NCBI RefSeq assembly: GCF_900114565.1
Contig: NZ_FOTM01000004.1
Location: forward strand, 1-64,000
Source of the DNA: Leifsonia sp. CL147
Lineage (GTDB): Bacteria > Actinomycetota > Actinomycetes > Actinomycetales > Microbacteriaceae
Reading direction: 5' to 3'
DNA length: 64,000 nucleotides
Part shown: positions 38,948 to 47,886 of the stretch, piece by piece
Numbering within the stretch: position 1 is the stretch's first letter
Layout: the number at the start of each line of letters is the position of its first letter
Notes under the pieces: model-generated
What the model was told of the DNA's origin: nothing
Seen by the model: the letters and a program-made list of their open reading frames with translations, nothing else
Databases searched by the model: none
Made by a program: the position numbers and the translations under genes

Positions 38948-40236
38948 CCACCACCGCCCCCGTCATCCCCGACTCCTCGCCGATCGTCCTCGAGAAGGCG
39001 CAGATCCGCTCCTGGAAGGCACCGATCGCCTTCGGGGTGTTCGTGCTGATCAGCCTGATCCTGTTCTTCGGATTCGCGCGTCACGGGCAGAGCACCTTCC
39101 GCTTCTCCGAGAGTTCCGACGCCGTCAAGGTGCCGAACCTCACCGTCGACACGTTCGTCGCGACGACCGTGATCATCGTCCTCCTGCTCGCGGCGACGGC
39201 GTGGAGCGCGTACCTGTCGTACCAGGCCAGGAGGACGCCGATCTGGGTGGTCATCGTCTTCTCGCTGCTCTTCATGTTCGCCTTCCTGGCGTGGGCCGAC
39301 TCCGGCAGTCCCTACCCGGTCCCGGTCACGGGCCTGCTGCTCGGCACGATCAGCCTCGCCGTCCCGCTCGTGTTCGGTGCCCTCGGGGGCGTCGTGTCGG
39401 AGCGCGGAGGCGTCGTCAACGTCGCGATCGAGGGCCAGCTGCTCGCCGGCGCGTTCGTCTCGGCGATGACGGCGACTCTCACCGGGAGCTGGGTCGTCGG
39501 GCTCGTCGCCGCGATGATCGCCGGCGTGCTGGTCTCCTTCCTCCTCGGCGCCTTCGGCATCAAGTACCTGGTCGACCAGGTCATCGTCGGAGTCGTGCTC
39601 AATGTGCTGGTGATCGGCCTCACGAGCTTCCTCTATTCCAAGGTCCTGGCCGGCGACCCGCAGCTGCTCAACCACCCTCCGCGCCTGCCGCAGTGGCCGA
39701 TCCCGCTGCTCAGCGACATCCCGGTCATCGGCAAGGTCCTGTTCGACCAGTCGATCATCGAGTACCTGATGTACATCGCGGTCTTCCTGGTCTGGTTCGG
39801 GCTGTTCAAGACCCGCTGGGGCCTGCGGCTGCGGTCGGTCGGCGAGCACCCCGAGGCGGCCGACACGGTCGGCATCAACGTCAACAGCACCCGCTTCTGG
39901 AACGTCTCCCTCGCCGGCGCGATCGCCGGTCTCGGCGGGGCCTACTACACGCTGGGTTCGGTGGGCGCGTTCTCCAAGGAGATGACCGCAGGCCAAGGGT
40001 TCATCGCCCTCGCGGCCGTCATCTTCGGGCGGTGGGACCCCATCCGTGCCACCCTCGCCGCGCTCCTGTTCGGCTTCGCGACGAACCTGCAGAACGTGCT
40101 CAGCACCATCGGCTCGCCCGTCCCGAGCGAGTTCATGCTGATGCTCCCGTACGTCGTGACCATCCTCGCCGTCGCCGGCCTGGTCGGTCTCTCCCGTGCC
40201 CCCGCGGCCGACGGGAAGCCGTACATCAAGTCATGA
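38944..40236 (+). CDS. Nucleoside ABC importer permease 2
   Basis: The 430-residue partner permease (YufQ type) has about ten helices. Signatures are VSERGGVVNVAIEGQLL and LRSVGEHPEAADTVGIN. It overlaps permease 1 and the cytidine deaminase gene by ATGA, so uptake and salvage are one coupled operon. Confidence 0.93.
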   Translation: MTTTAPVIPDSSPIVLEKAQIRSWKAPIAFGVFVLISLILFFGFARHGQSTFRFSESSDAVKVPNLTVDTFVATTVIIVLLLAATAWSAYLSYQARRTPIWVVIVFSLLFMFAFLAWADSGSPYPVPVTGLLLGTISLAVPLVFGALGGVVSERGGVVNVAIEGQLLAGAFVSAMTATLTGSWVVGLVAAMIAGVLVSFLLGAFGIKYLVDQVIVGVVLNVLVIGLTSFLYSKVLAGDPQLLNHPPRLPQWPIPLLSDIPVIGKVLFDQSIIEYLMYIAVFLVWFGLFKTRWGLRLRSVGEHPEAADTVGINVNSTRFWNVSLAGAIAGLGGAYYTLGSVGAFSKEMTAGQGFIALAAVIFGRWDPIRATLAALLFGFATNLQNVLSTIGSPVPSEFMLMLPYVVTILAVAGLVGLSRAPAADGKPYIKS

Positions 40237-40670
40237 GCAGCGTCCCCCTCTCGCCCGGCACCATCGACTGGGATGCGCTGCGCGCCGCGGCGAACGAAGC
40301 GATGGCGCACGCCTACGTCCCCTACTCGAAGTTCCCCGTCGGGGCCGCGGCCCTGGTGGACGACGGCCGCATCGTCAGCGGCTGCAACGTCGAGAACGCG
40401 AGCTACGGGATCACGCTGTGCGCGGAGTGCGGGCTCGTGTCGTCGCTCGCGATGACCGGCGGCGGCCACCTCGTCGCATTCACCTGCGTGGACGGCGACG
40501 GTGCGACGCTCATGCCGTGCGGCCGCTGCCGGCAGCTCCTCTACGAGCACTCCGCCGAAGGGATGCTGCTGGAGACCGTCTCGGGCATCCGCACCATCGA
40601 CGAGGTGCTGCCCGACGCCTTCGGGCCGCGCCAGCTCGCCGCGTACGCGGCCGAGCACGAGAACGACTGA
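40233..40670 (+). CDS. cdd: Cytidine deaminase
   Basis: The 145-residue tetrameric enzyme converts cytidine and deoxycytidine to uridine forms. Zinc ligands are in TLCAECG and PCGRCRQLL, and YSKFPVGAAAL and GCNVENASYG are the expected substrate loops. It starts inside the last codons of permease 2. Confidence 0.96.
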   Translation: MSSVPLSPGTIDWDALRAAANEAMAHAYVPYSKFPVGAAALVDDGRIVSGCNVENASYGITLCAECGLVSSLAMTGGGHLVAFTCVDGDGATLMPCGRCRQLLYEHSAEGMLLETVSGIRTIDEVLPDAFGPRQLAAYAAEHEND

Positions 40671-40683
40671 ACAGGAAACCTCC

Positions 40684-41988
40684 GTGACCGACCGTGCAGA
40701 AGTCGAGGCGTTCGACGCCGTCGACCTGATCAGGACCAAGCGCGACCGCGGCGAACTGAGCACCGCCCAGATCGACTGGCTCATCGACGCCTACACCCGC
40801 GGCTACGTGGGGGACGAGCAGATGTCCGCGATGACGATGGCGATCTTCCTCAACGGGATGACCCGCCGCGAGATCAAGGACATGACGCTGGCCATGATCG
40901 CGTCCGGCGAACGGATGGACTTCTCGGGGCTCGGGAAGCCGACCGCCGACAAGCACTCCACGGGCGGAGTGGGCGACAAGATCACCCTGCCGCTGATGCC
41001 GCTCGTCGCGACGTTCGGCGTCGCGGTCCCGCAGCTGTCCGGCCGCGGGCTCGGTCACACCGGCGGGACGCTCGACAAGCTGGAGAGCATCCCGGGCTGG
41101 CGGGCAAACCTCAGCAACGAGGAGATGTTCGCGCAGCTGCAGAACGAGGGCGGCGTGATCTGCGCCGCCGGATCCGGTCTCGCGCCCGCGGACGGCAAGC
41201 TCTACGCCCTGCGCGACATCACCGGCACGGTCGAGGCCATCCCGCTGATCGCGTCCTCCATCATGTCGAAGAAGATCGCCGAAGGCACGGGCGCTCTCGT
41301 GCTGGACGTGAAGTTCGGCTCCGGTGCGTTCCTCAAGGACATCGAGCGGTCGCGGGAGCTCGCCCGGACGATGGTGGAACTGGGCCGGGATGCGGGTGTC
41401 GCGACCTCGGCGCTGCTCACCGACATGAACGTGCCGCTCGGGCGTGCGATCGGCAACGCCAACGAGGTGCGGGAGTCGGTGGAGGTGCTCGCCGGCGGCG
41501 GCCCGGCCGACATCGTCGAACTGACCGTGGCCCTGGCGCGCGAGATGCTGGCACTCGCCGGACGGCCGGACGAGGACGTGGAGGCCGCGCTGAAGGACGG
41601 CCGCGCGATGGACAAGTGGCGCGAGGTCATCCGTGCGCAAGGCGGAGACCCGGAGGCGGCCCTGCCGGTGGCGAAGGAGACGCACACCGTGGTCGCCCAG
41701 GAGGACGGCATCCTCGTGGAGCAGCAGGCCCTGCCGTTCGGCATCGCCGCCTGGCGGCTCGGGGCGGGGCGGGCGCGCAAGCAGGATCCGGTGCAGCACG
41801 CGGCCGGGATCGACCTGCACGCGAAGCCCGGCGACACGGTGCGCGCGGGAGAGCCGCTGTTCACGCTGTCGGCGGACGAGCCGGCCCGCTTCGAGCGCGC
41901 CCTCGAAGCGCTCGAAGGCGCCTACCGCATCGCGCCGGCCGGGACGCCCTTCGAGCGCGGCCCGCTGATCGCCGATCGCATCGCCTAG
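40684..41988 (+). CDS. deoA: Thymidine phosphorylase
   Basis: The 434-residue pyrimidine-nucleoside phosphorylase releases base and (deoxy)ribose-1-phosphate. The family signature SGRGLGHTGGTLDKLESIPG is intact, as is KHSTGGVGDK for phosphate binding. The GTG start at 40684 has AGGAAA upstream. The TAG stop overlaps the -10 hexamer of the adenosine deaminase gene, so that gene may also have its own promoter. Confidence 0.96.
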   Translation: MTDRAEVEAFDAVDLIRTKRDRGELSTAQIDWLIDAYTRGYVGDEQMSAMTMAIFLNGMTRREIKDMTLAMIASGERMDFSGLGKPTADKHSTGGVGDKITLPLMPLVATFGVAVPQLSGRGLGHTGGTLDKLESIPGWRANLSNEEMFAQLQNEGGVICAAGSGLAPADGKLYALRDITGTVEAIPLIASSIMSKKIAEGTGALVLDVKFGSGAFLKDIERSRELARTMVELGRDAGVATSALLTDMNVPLGRAIGNANEVRESVEVLAGGGPADIVELTVALAREMLALAGRPDEDVEAALKDGRAMDKWREVIRAQGGDPEAALPVAKETHTVVAQEDGILVEQQALPFGIAAWRLGAGRARKQDPVQHAAGIDLHAKPGDTVRAGEPLFTLSADEPARFERALEALEGAYRIAPAGTPFERGPLIADRIA

Positions 41989-41991
41989 GGT
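41986..41991 (+). promoter_or_regulatory. -10 hexamer TAGGGT, candidate leaderless start of add
   Basis: TAGGGT starts at the deoA stop codon and ends 7 nt before the ATG at 41999. The G-run between could instead act as a weak ribosome site. Confidence 0.35.
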
Positions 41992-41998
41992 GGGGGAC

Positions 41999-43117
41999 AT
42001 GAACGACGCCTGGAACGAGTACACGCTGGCCGACGGCACCGAGGTGCGGCCCCTGCCGAAGGTCTCCCTGCACGACCACCTGGACGGCGGCCTTCGCCCC
42101 GGGACCGTGATCGAGCTCGCCGAGGAGATCGGGCTGGAGCTCCCGGCACGGGATGCGGGCGAGCTGGCCCGCTGGTTCGCCGAGAAGTCGAACTCGGGCT
42201 CCCTCGTCGAATACCTCAAGACCTTCGATCTGACCACCGCCGTGATGCAGACCCGCGAGGGACTCGTCCGCGTCGCCCGCGAGTCCGTGCAGGACCTCGG
42301 AGCCGACGGCGTCGTCTACGGCGAGCTCCGCTGGGCCCCCGAGCAGCACCTCTCGGCGGGCCTGAGCCTCGACGAGACGGTCGAGGCGGTGCAGGAGGGC
42401 ATCGAGCTGGGCATCGAGGACGTGCGCGCGGCCGGCGGCCGCATCCGGATCGGGCAGCTGGTCTCGGCCATGCGCCACAACGACCGCGGACGTGAGCTCG
42501 CCGAGCTCGCCGTCCGCCACCGCGACCGCGGGGTCGTCGGCTTCGACATCGCCGGGCCCGAGGCCGGCTTCCCGGCGTCGAAGCACCGCGAGGCCTTCGA
42601 CTACCTGGCCTCCGAGTTCTTCCCCACCACCGTCCACGCGGGCGAGGCCGACGGGCTGGACAGCATCCGCGGCGCGCTCCTGGACGGACGTGCGCTGCGC
42701 CTCGGCCACGGCGTCCGGCTCGCGGAGGACATCACGATCGAGCGTCAGGACGACGAGAACACGTACGTCACTCTGGGGACGCTCTCGCAGTGGGTCAAGG
42801 ACCGCGAGATCGCGCTCGAGACGAGCCCGACCTCCAACCTGCAGACCGGCGCGATCGCGGCGTGGGGCGACGACATCCTCGACCACCCCTTCGATCTGCT
42901 CTACCAGCTGGGCTTCCGCGTCACGGTGAACACCGACAACCGCCTGATGAGCGGCACGACGCTGACCCGTGAGCTGAGCATCCTCGCCGACGCTTTTGCC
43001 TACGACCGCACGGACCTGGAGATCTTCCAGCTCAACGCTGCAGCAGGCGCGTTCCTCCCCATCGAGGAGCGCGAGGAGCTGGCCGAGATCATCACAGCAG
43101 GTTTCGAGGGTTCGTAA
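41999..43117 (+). CDS. add: Adenosine deaminase
   Basis: The 372-residue zinc hydrolase converts adenosine to inosine. Metal and catalytic residues are in SLHDHLDGGLRPGT (about 21-34), FDIAGPEAGF, TVHAGEADG and the late VTVNTDNRLMS. It continues the nucleoside-salvage series after deoA. Its stop codon lies in a 19-bp palindrome. Confidence 0.95.
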   Translation: MNDAWNEYTLADGTEVRPLPKVSLHDHLDGGLRPGTVIELAEEIGLELPARDAGELARWFAEKSNSGSLVEYLKTFDLTTAVMQTREGLVRVARESVQDLGADGVVYGELRWAPEQHLSAGLSLDETVEAVQEGIELGIEDVRAAGGRIRIGQLVSAMRHNDRGRELAELAVRHRDRGVVGFDIAGPEAGFPASKHREAFDYLASEFFPTTVHAGEADGLDSIRGALLDGRALRLGHGVRLAEDITIERQDDENTYVTLGTLSQWVKDREIALETSPTSNLQTGAIAAWGDDILDHPFDLLYQLGFRVTVNTDNRLMSGTTLTRELSILADAFAYDRTDLEIFQLNAAAGAFLPIEEREELAEIITAGFEGS

Positions 43118-43132
43118 CGCCCTGGGCGTTAC
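43114..43132. promoter_or_regulatory. 19-bp palindrome GTAACGCCC-T-GGGCGTTAC
   Basis: Nine-base perfect arms around one T overlap both the add stop codon and the -10 hexamer of the PTS IIA gene (43130-43135). It could be an operator controlling the PTS genes or a short terminator for add; the overlap with the -10 favours an operator. Confidence 0.5.
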
Positions 43133-43135
43133 CCT
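43130..43135 (+). promoter_or_regulatory. -10 hexamer TACCCT, candidate leaderless start
   Basis: TACCCT, six bases, then the ATG at 43142. Confidence 0.45.
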
Positions 43136-43141
43136 TGAGAT

Positions 43142-43603
43142 ATGCCACTGCCACCGCTGCCCGATTCCGCCATCACCGTCGGTGCGCACGCCGGCGGCTG
43201 GCGCGAAGCGGTCGAGCTGGCAGGGGAGGCGCTGGCCCGTTCCGGCGCCACCGAGCAGGGCTACGCGCAGCGGATGGTCCAGGTGATCGAGGAGTTCGGA
43301 GCGTACATCGTGATCGCACCGGGCCTTGCTCTGGCGCATGCGCGGCCCGGGCCCGACGTGAACTCGGACGGGCTGTCGGTCGTCACTCTCGATGAGCCCG
43401 TCGTCTTCGGCCACCCGCACAACGACCCCGTGTCGGTGGTGCTGGGGCTGGCCGTCTCGACGCCGGAGGCGCACGTGACGAGCGTGGCGGAACTGGCCAA
43501 CGTCTTCAACGACCCCGGCGCCATCCCGGCCCTCGCTGCGGCGACGGACATCGCGGACGTGCAGCGCATCCTTTCGCTGAGCGAGCAGAATGCGGCACGA
43601 TGA
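43142..43603 (+). CDS. PTS EIIA component (mannitol/ascorbate type)
   Basis: The 153-residue phosphocarrier receives phosphate from HPr on His66 in LALAHARPGPD and passes it to EIIB. PTS_EIIA_2 features are visible (YAQRMVQVIEEFGAYIVIAP, FGHPHNDPVSVVLGLA). It is most like ascorbate/mannitol-type EIIA. The EIIB gene follows 46 bp later, but no EIIC permease is encoded before the strand changes at the Fic gene. It may serve a distant permease or a regulatory role. Confidence 0.9.
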   Translation: MPLPPLPDSAITVGAHAGGWREAVELAGEALARSGATEQGYAQRMVQVIEEFGAYIVIAPGLALAHARPGPDVNSDGLSVVTLDEPVVFGHPHNDPVSVVLGLAVSTPEAHVTSVAELANVFNDPGAIPALAAATDIADVQRILSLSEQNAAR

Positions 43604-43649
43604 GGGTCGTCCCTGATGCGGGGAAGGCCCTGATGAGGAAGGCGGCTCC

Positions 43650-43922
43650 GTGAAGATCGTGGCGATCTGCGGAGTGGGCGTCGGCACCTCCGGCATCCTG
43701 AAGGTCAACGCCGAGCGCGTCCTCGACCGGCTCGGGATCGACGCCGACGTCACGGCGTCCGACGCCGCCCACATCGAGGAGGCCGCGGCCGACGCGCAGG
43801 TCGTGCTGACCTCGCCGGAACTCGTGGACCGGATCGGGCCGACCAACGCCGACGTGATCGTCGTGCAGAACTACTTCGACCTCGAGGAGCTGGAGCGGAA
43901 GCTCGACGAGGCCCTCGGGTAG
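43650..43922 (+). CDS. PTS EIIB component (lactose/ascorbate type)
   Basis: The 90-residue protein has the phosphorylatable Cys7 in AICGVGVGTSGILK, the P-loop of the PTS_IIB family. A short Rossmann-like fold follows, with VVLTSPELVDRIG and VIVVQNYFDLEEL. It pairs with the preceding EIIA. It is convergent with the Fic gene, with only 6 bp between the stops. Confidence 0.9.
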   Translation: MKIVAICGVGVGTSGILKVNAERVLDRLGIDADVTASDAAHIEEAAADAQVVLTSPELVDRIGPTNADVIVVQNYFDLEELERKLDEALG

Positions 43923-43928
43923 CGTCCG

Positions 43929-45107
43929 TCACCCTCGCCGGCGACGCCCCGCACGCTCGGCGAAGGCCGTCAGGGCGTCGAGGACGTCGACGTTGATCCA
44001 GGTCCGGTTCCGCTTCGCTGACCCGCCCCGGGCCAGGATGCCGCGCTCGACCAGGACATCGAGTCCGCTGGCGACCGCAGGTCGGCTGGAGCCGCTGAGG
44101 CGCGCGGCCGTCGCCGTGTTCAGCACGGGGAACTCGATCGAGATCTGTGCGAGCTTCCTCGCGACCGAGTCGGCGCGAACCCCCGAGAGCCTGTCCTGCC
44201 AGCTCGCCTGCGCATCCTCGATGTCACGGGCCAGTCGGTGGGCGTTGGCGACGCCGGTCAGCGACGCCTCGGCGAAAACCTGCACGATGGGCTCGTGGTC
44301 GCCGGTGCGGAATTGCGTCAGCGCGTCGAAGTAGCGCTCGATCTCGGTGAGAAGTCCGGCCGAGACGGGTACGGCCAGCTGCCGAAGCACGCCGGAATGC
44401 CTCAGCATGGAGTGGAGGAGCGCGCGTCCGGTGCGACCGTTGCCGTCCGGGAACGGGTGGATGGTCTCGAATTGGGCGTGGGCGATCGCCGCCTGAGCAA
44501 GCGGAGGGAGGTCCGTCCGCCGCGCGAAGGCGATGAGGTCGTCCATCGCTGCGGGTACCCGCTCGTGATGTGGAGGGACGAAGCCGGCCGTCTGGGGCAG
44601 CTGGCCGCCGATCCACACCTGTTCCTCGCGGAAGCGTCCCGTCGTCTGCGGGCTCGCCTCGCCGAGCAGGGCCGTGTGCATCGCGATGATCGACGCGTTG
44701 CTGATGTCGCCCGCAAGGGCGAGCGCCGCCTCCATGGCGTGCACATTGCTCACGATCAGCCGGGCGTTCCCTTCCGTGCGCTCTCCGATCACAGCTTCGG
44801 CGATGGCGCGCGGCCCGGCGGTGAGCTGCTCGATCTGGGAGCTGGAAGCGGATTCGGTACGCAGGAGGATGGCCGAGAACGGAGCCACGAAATACGCGCG
44901 TTCCGCGTCGAAGCGGACAAGCTCCTGCGTCGCATCGTCGACCTCGGCGAGCAGTGCCGGCGAGAACGGGAATTCTGCCGTCGCGAGAGCGGGCGGCACG
45001 GCCGCCTGGTAGGGGCGGCGCCGAAGCAGCTGCATTCGTCGTGACGCGTACTCGGCCTCGGCGCGATCAGGAAGCGTCCGGGATTCATACGAGAGTGCGG
45101 TCGACAT
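43929..45107 (-). CDS. Fic-domain protein with C-terminal winged helix
   Basis: The 392-residue protein has the complete Fic motif [12 protein letters not shown] (about 215-226), so AMP transfer to a target hydroxyl is likely. The N-terminal segment [11 protein letters not shown] resembles the class II inhibitory helix (S/TxxxE), though the usual following Gly is Gln. Residues about 310-370 form a winged helix ([20 protein letters not shown]), as in actinobacterial Fic/DOC regulators. Repeated TAACCTTT half-sites upstream suggest autoregulation. The ATG has AAAGG within one half-site. Confidence 0.9.
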   Translation of the reverse strand: MSTALSYESRTLPDRAEAEYASRRMQLLRRRPYQAAVPPALATAEFPFSPALLAEVDDATQELVRFDAERAYFVAPFSAILLRTESASSSQIEQLTAGPRAIAEAVIGERTEGNARLIVSNVHAMEAALALAGDISNASIIAMHTALLGEASPQTTGRFREEQVWIGGQLPQTAGFVPPHHERVPAAMDDLIAFARRTDLPPLAQAAIAHAQFETIHPFPDGNGRTGRALLHSMLRHSGVLRQLAVPVSAGLLTEIERYFDALTQFRTGDHEPIVQVFAEASLTGVANAHRLARDIEDAQASWQDRLSGVRADSVARKLAQISIEFPVLNTATAARLSGSSRPAVASGLDVLVERGILARGGSAKRNRTWINVDVLDALTAFAERAGRRRRG

Positions 45108-45127
45108 CCTTACCTTTCCGGTCGTCG

Positions 45128-45159
45128 TTATGAAAGGTTAGCAGCTTAACCTTTCATAA
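45128..45159. promoter_or_regulatory. 32-bp palindrome upstream of the Fic gene
   Basis: TTATGAAAGGTTA and its exact complement TAACCTTTCATAA flank a 6-nt centre. Further half-sites occur at 45110-45118 (over the ribosome site) and 45174-45181. This is a multi-site operator in an AT-rich pocket. Confidence 0.75.
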
Positions 45160-45248
45160 GGCCTCTGCTTAAAAAAGGTTAGTCAGGCATCCAGGAGGAC
45201 GGTGGGAGCGGCCGCTGTCCCGCTCGCCGGCGCTGAGGCTCGGCCGGG

Positions 45249-46973
45249 TCAGGCGGTGAGCACCCGCATCGCCTCGGCGAGCGCGGCGACGCGAGCGGTC
45301 GCTGTCGCGCGGCGCTCCTCCACCGTTCCCTCGTCGCTCGAGGCGTCGATGTAGATCTTGAGCTTCGGCTCGGTGCCGCTCGGGCGCACCATGACGCGTG
45401 AGCCGTCCTCGAGCAGGATGCGGAGCACGTCACTCGGAGGCAGCCCGCCGAAGCCGTCGCGCAGGTCGTCGATCTGCCGGACCCGCACCTCGCCCAGCCG
45501 GCTCGGCGGGGTCGCCCGGAGCGCGGCCATGATCTCCGCGATCCGCGTCAGGTCGGTCACGCGCAGGGAGATCTGGTCGCTGGCGAAGAAGCCGAACCGC
45601 TCGGCGAAGGCGTCCAGGTGCTGGGCGATGGTCACGCCGTCCGCGGCGAGGTCGTTCGCGAGGTCGAGGAAGGCGACCGCGGCCGAGATGCCGTCCTTGT
45701 CGCGCACCGTCTCAGGGTTCACCAGGTAGCCGAGCGCCTCCTCGTAGCCGTAGATCAGACCCGGCGCACGGGACACCCACTTGAAGCCCGTGAGGGTGTC
45801 CGCGAAGTCGAGGCGATACGCGCCGGCGACCGCGGCGAGGGCCGGGGAGGAGACGACGGAGCAGGCCAGCGTACCGAAGGGTCCCCGGTCGCCGCCGTAC
45901 GTGCCGGCGAGCTCGGCGGCACGCCAGCCGAGCAGTGCACCGACCTCGTTGCCGGAGAGACGTCGATAGCCATCGGCGCTGCCGGAATCCGGAATGGCCA
46001 CCGCGAGGCGGTCGGCGTCCGGGTCGTTGGCGATGATCAGGTCGGCGCGCGCCTCCCGGGCGGTGGCGAAGGAGAGGTCCATCGCACCTGGCTCCTCCGG
46101 GTTCGGAAAGGCGACCGTCGGGAAGGCGGGGTCCGGGTCGATCTGCTCCGCTACGGGGGTCGGGGAGGCGAACCCGGCGCGCGCGAACACCTCACGGGCG
46201 GTGCGCCAGCCGACGCCGTGCATCGCCGTGTACACGAACGAGACGGCGTCGCGCGCAGCACCGGAGGCCGCGACGGCGACTGTCGCGTCGATGTACGCCT
46301 GCTCGATGTCGTCCGAGGCGACCTCGTAGCGGTCGGAGCGCGCCAGGTCGGCGACGCTTCCCGCCGCGACCTCGAGGATGTGCGCCGCGATCTCCGCGTC
46401 GACCGGGGAGACGATCTGCGAACCATGGTCCTCTCCGCCCAGGTACACCTTGTACCCGTTGTCGTCGGGCGGGTTGTGGCTGGCCGTGACCATGACGCCG
46501 GCGCTGGCATCCAGGTGGCGGACGGCGAATGCCAGCACCGGCGTCGGCATCAGGCGGGGGAGCAGGACGGCGTGGATGCCTGCGCCCGCCATCAGCTCGG
46601 CGGTGTCGCGGGCGAAGACGTCGGAGTTCTTCCGTCCGTCGTAGCCGATCACGACCGACGGAGTCCTGTCCTCCTCGGCGTGCTCGAGCAGCCAGCGTGC
46701 GAAGCCCGCCGCCGCCTGGGCCACCAGCACGCGGTTCATCCGGTTCGGGCCGGCCGCGATCGCGCCGCGCAGGCCGGCGGTCCCGAACGCGAGGCGCTCG
46801 TCGAATCGCGAGTGCAGGTCGGCGACCGCCTCGGCCGAGCCGGCCTCGGCGGCGACGATGAGCCCATCCAATTCGTCGCGGGTCTCCGGATCCGGGTCCT
46901 GTGCCAGCCAGGCGCGGGCCTCGGCGAGAAGCTGCGGCGTGCCCTTCGGCTCGCTCAGGGTCGTCCCGCTCAC
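45249..46973 (-). CDS. Phospho-sugar mutase (phosphomannomutase/phosphoglucomutase family)
   Basis: The 574-residue alpha-D-phosphohexomutase has the phosphoserine loop VMVTASHNPPDDNGYK (about 157-172), the metal loop ANDPDADRL, the sugar loop GYEEALGY and the phosphate loop VRPSGTEPKLK. The length resembles PgcA/Rv3308-type mutases. The GTG start overlaps the punA stop (GTGA) and has GGAGG upstream. Coupling to purine nucleoside phosphorylase suggests it may interconvert ribose-1- and ribose-5-phosphate, besides hexose phosphates (inference). Confidence 0.93.
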   Translation of the reverse strand: MSGTTLSEPKGTPQLLAEARAWLAQDPDPETRDELDGLIVAAEAGSAEAVADLHSRFDERLAFGTAGLRGAIAAGPNRMNRVLVAQAAAGFARWLLEHAEEDRTPSVVIGYDGRKNSDVFARDTAELMAGAGIHAVLLPRLMPTPVLAFAVRHLDASAGVMVTASHNPPDDNGYKVYLGGEDHGSQIVSPVDAEIAAHILEVAAGSVADLARSDRYEVASDDIEQAYIDATVAVAASGAARDAVSFVYTAMHGVGWRTAREVFARAGFASPTPVAEQIDPDPAFPTVAFPNPEEPGAMDLSFATAREARADLIIANDPDADRLAVAIPDSGSADGYRRLSGNEVGALLGWRAAELAGTYGGDRGPFGTLACSVVSSPALAAVAGAYRLDFADTLTGFKWVSRAPGLIYGYEEALGYLVNPETVRDKDGISAAVAFLDLANDLAADGVTIAQHLDAFAERFGFFASDQISLRVTDLTRIAEIMAALRATPPSRLGEVRVRQIDDLRDGFGGLPPSDVLRILLEDGSRVMVRPSGTEPKLKIYIDASSDEGTVEERRATATARVAALAEAMRVLTA

Positions 46974-47803
46974 AGTGCCTCCACGATCCGGGCGAGGAGG
47001 GCGCTGATCACCGGCTCGGCGGCGCGACCCGCTTCGATGACCTCTTCGTGGCTGAGGGGCGTCTTCTGGATGCCCGCGGCCAGATTCGTGACGAGCGACA
47101 TGCCGAGGATCTCCATCCCCGCCTGGCGTGCCGCGATCGCCTCGAGGGCCGTGGACATCCCGACGATGTGACCGCCGATCGCCTTCGCCATCTGCACTTC
47201 GGCGGGCGTCTCGTAGTGCGGTCCGCGGAACTGCGTGTAGACGCCCTCGTCGAGCGTCGGGTCGATCGTGCGTGCGAGGTCGCGCAGCCGCTTCGAGTAG
47301 AGGTCCGTCAGGTCGATGAACGTCGCGCCCTCGAGCGGCGAGTCCGCCGTCAGGTTGATGTGGTCGCTGATCAGGACGGGCGTGCCCGGCTTCCAGTGCT
47401 CCTTGATGCCGCCTGCGCCGTTGGTGAGGATCATCGTCGTGGCACCGGCGGCCGCGGCGGTGCGCACGCTGTGGACGACCCGGCGGACCCCGTGCGCCTC
47501 GTAGTAGTGGGTGCGTGCGCCGATCACCAGCGCGTGCTTGCCGTTCGGCAGCCGGACCGAGCGGAGGGTCCCGACGTGACCTTCCAGCGCGGGCTTGCTG
47601 AAGCCGACGATCTCCGTGGCCGGGATGGTCGCGACCGTCTCTCCGATGAGGTCGGCGGCCCTGCCCCAGCCGCTGCCCAGGGTGAGCGCGATGTCGTGAC
47701 GCTCCACTCCGGTCTTCTCGGCCAGTTGGGCGGCCGCCTGCTGTGCCACGTCGAACGGATCGGCGGCGGGGTCGTCGAGCGGGTTGGTGATGGATTCGAG
47801 CAT
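46970..47803 (-). CDS. punA: Purine nucleoside phosphorylase
   Basis: The 277-residue trimeric-type enzyme splits purine nucleosides into base and ribose-1-phosphate. LTLGSGWGR is the phosphate loop, and GRTHYYE-like ARTHYYEAHG and ILTNGAGGI follow. The purine pocket is FRGPHYETPAEV and GMSTALEAIAAR. It is divergent from the LpdA-like gene and coupled to the mutase gene downstream. Confidence 0.95.
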   Translation of the reverse strand: MLESITNPLDDPAADPFDVAQQAAAQLAEKTGVERHDIALTLGSGWGRAADLIGETVATIPATEIVGFSKPALEGHVGTLRSVRLPNGKHALVIGARTHYYEAHGVRRVVHSVRTAAAAGATTMILTNGAGGIKEHWKPGTPVLISDHINLTADSPLEGATFIDLTDLYSKRLRDLARTIDPTLDEGVYTQFRGPHYETPAEVQMAKAIGGHIVGMSTALEAIAARQAGMEILGMSLVTNLAAGIQKTPLSHEEVIEAGRAAEPVISALLARIVEAL

Positions 47804-47886
47804 GAGGCAACTCTACTGAGCGCCGCTTTCCTCACCGGATCCGGACGCGTGCGCATCGGTGCGGGCCATACGGAAGAATGGTGCGC

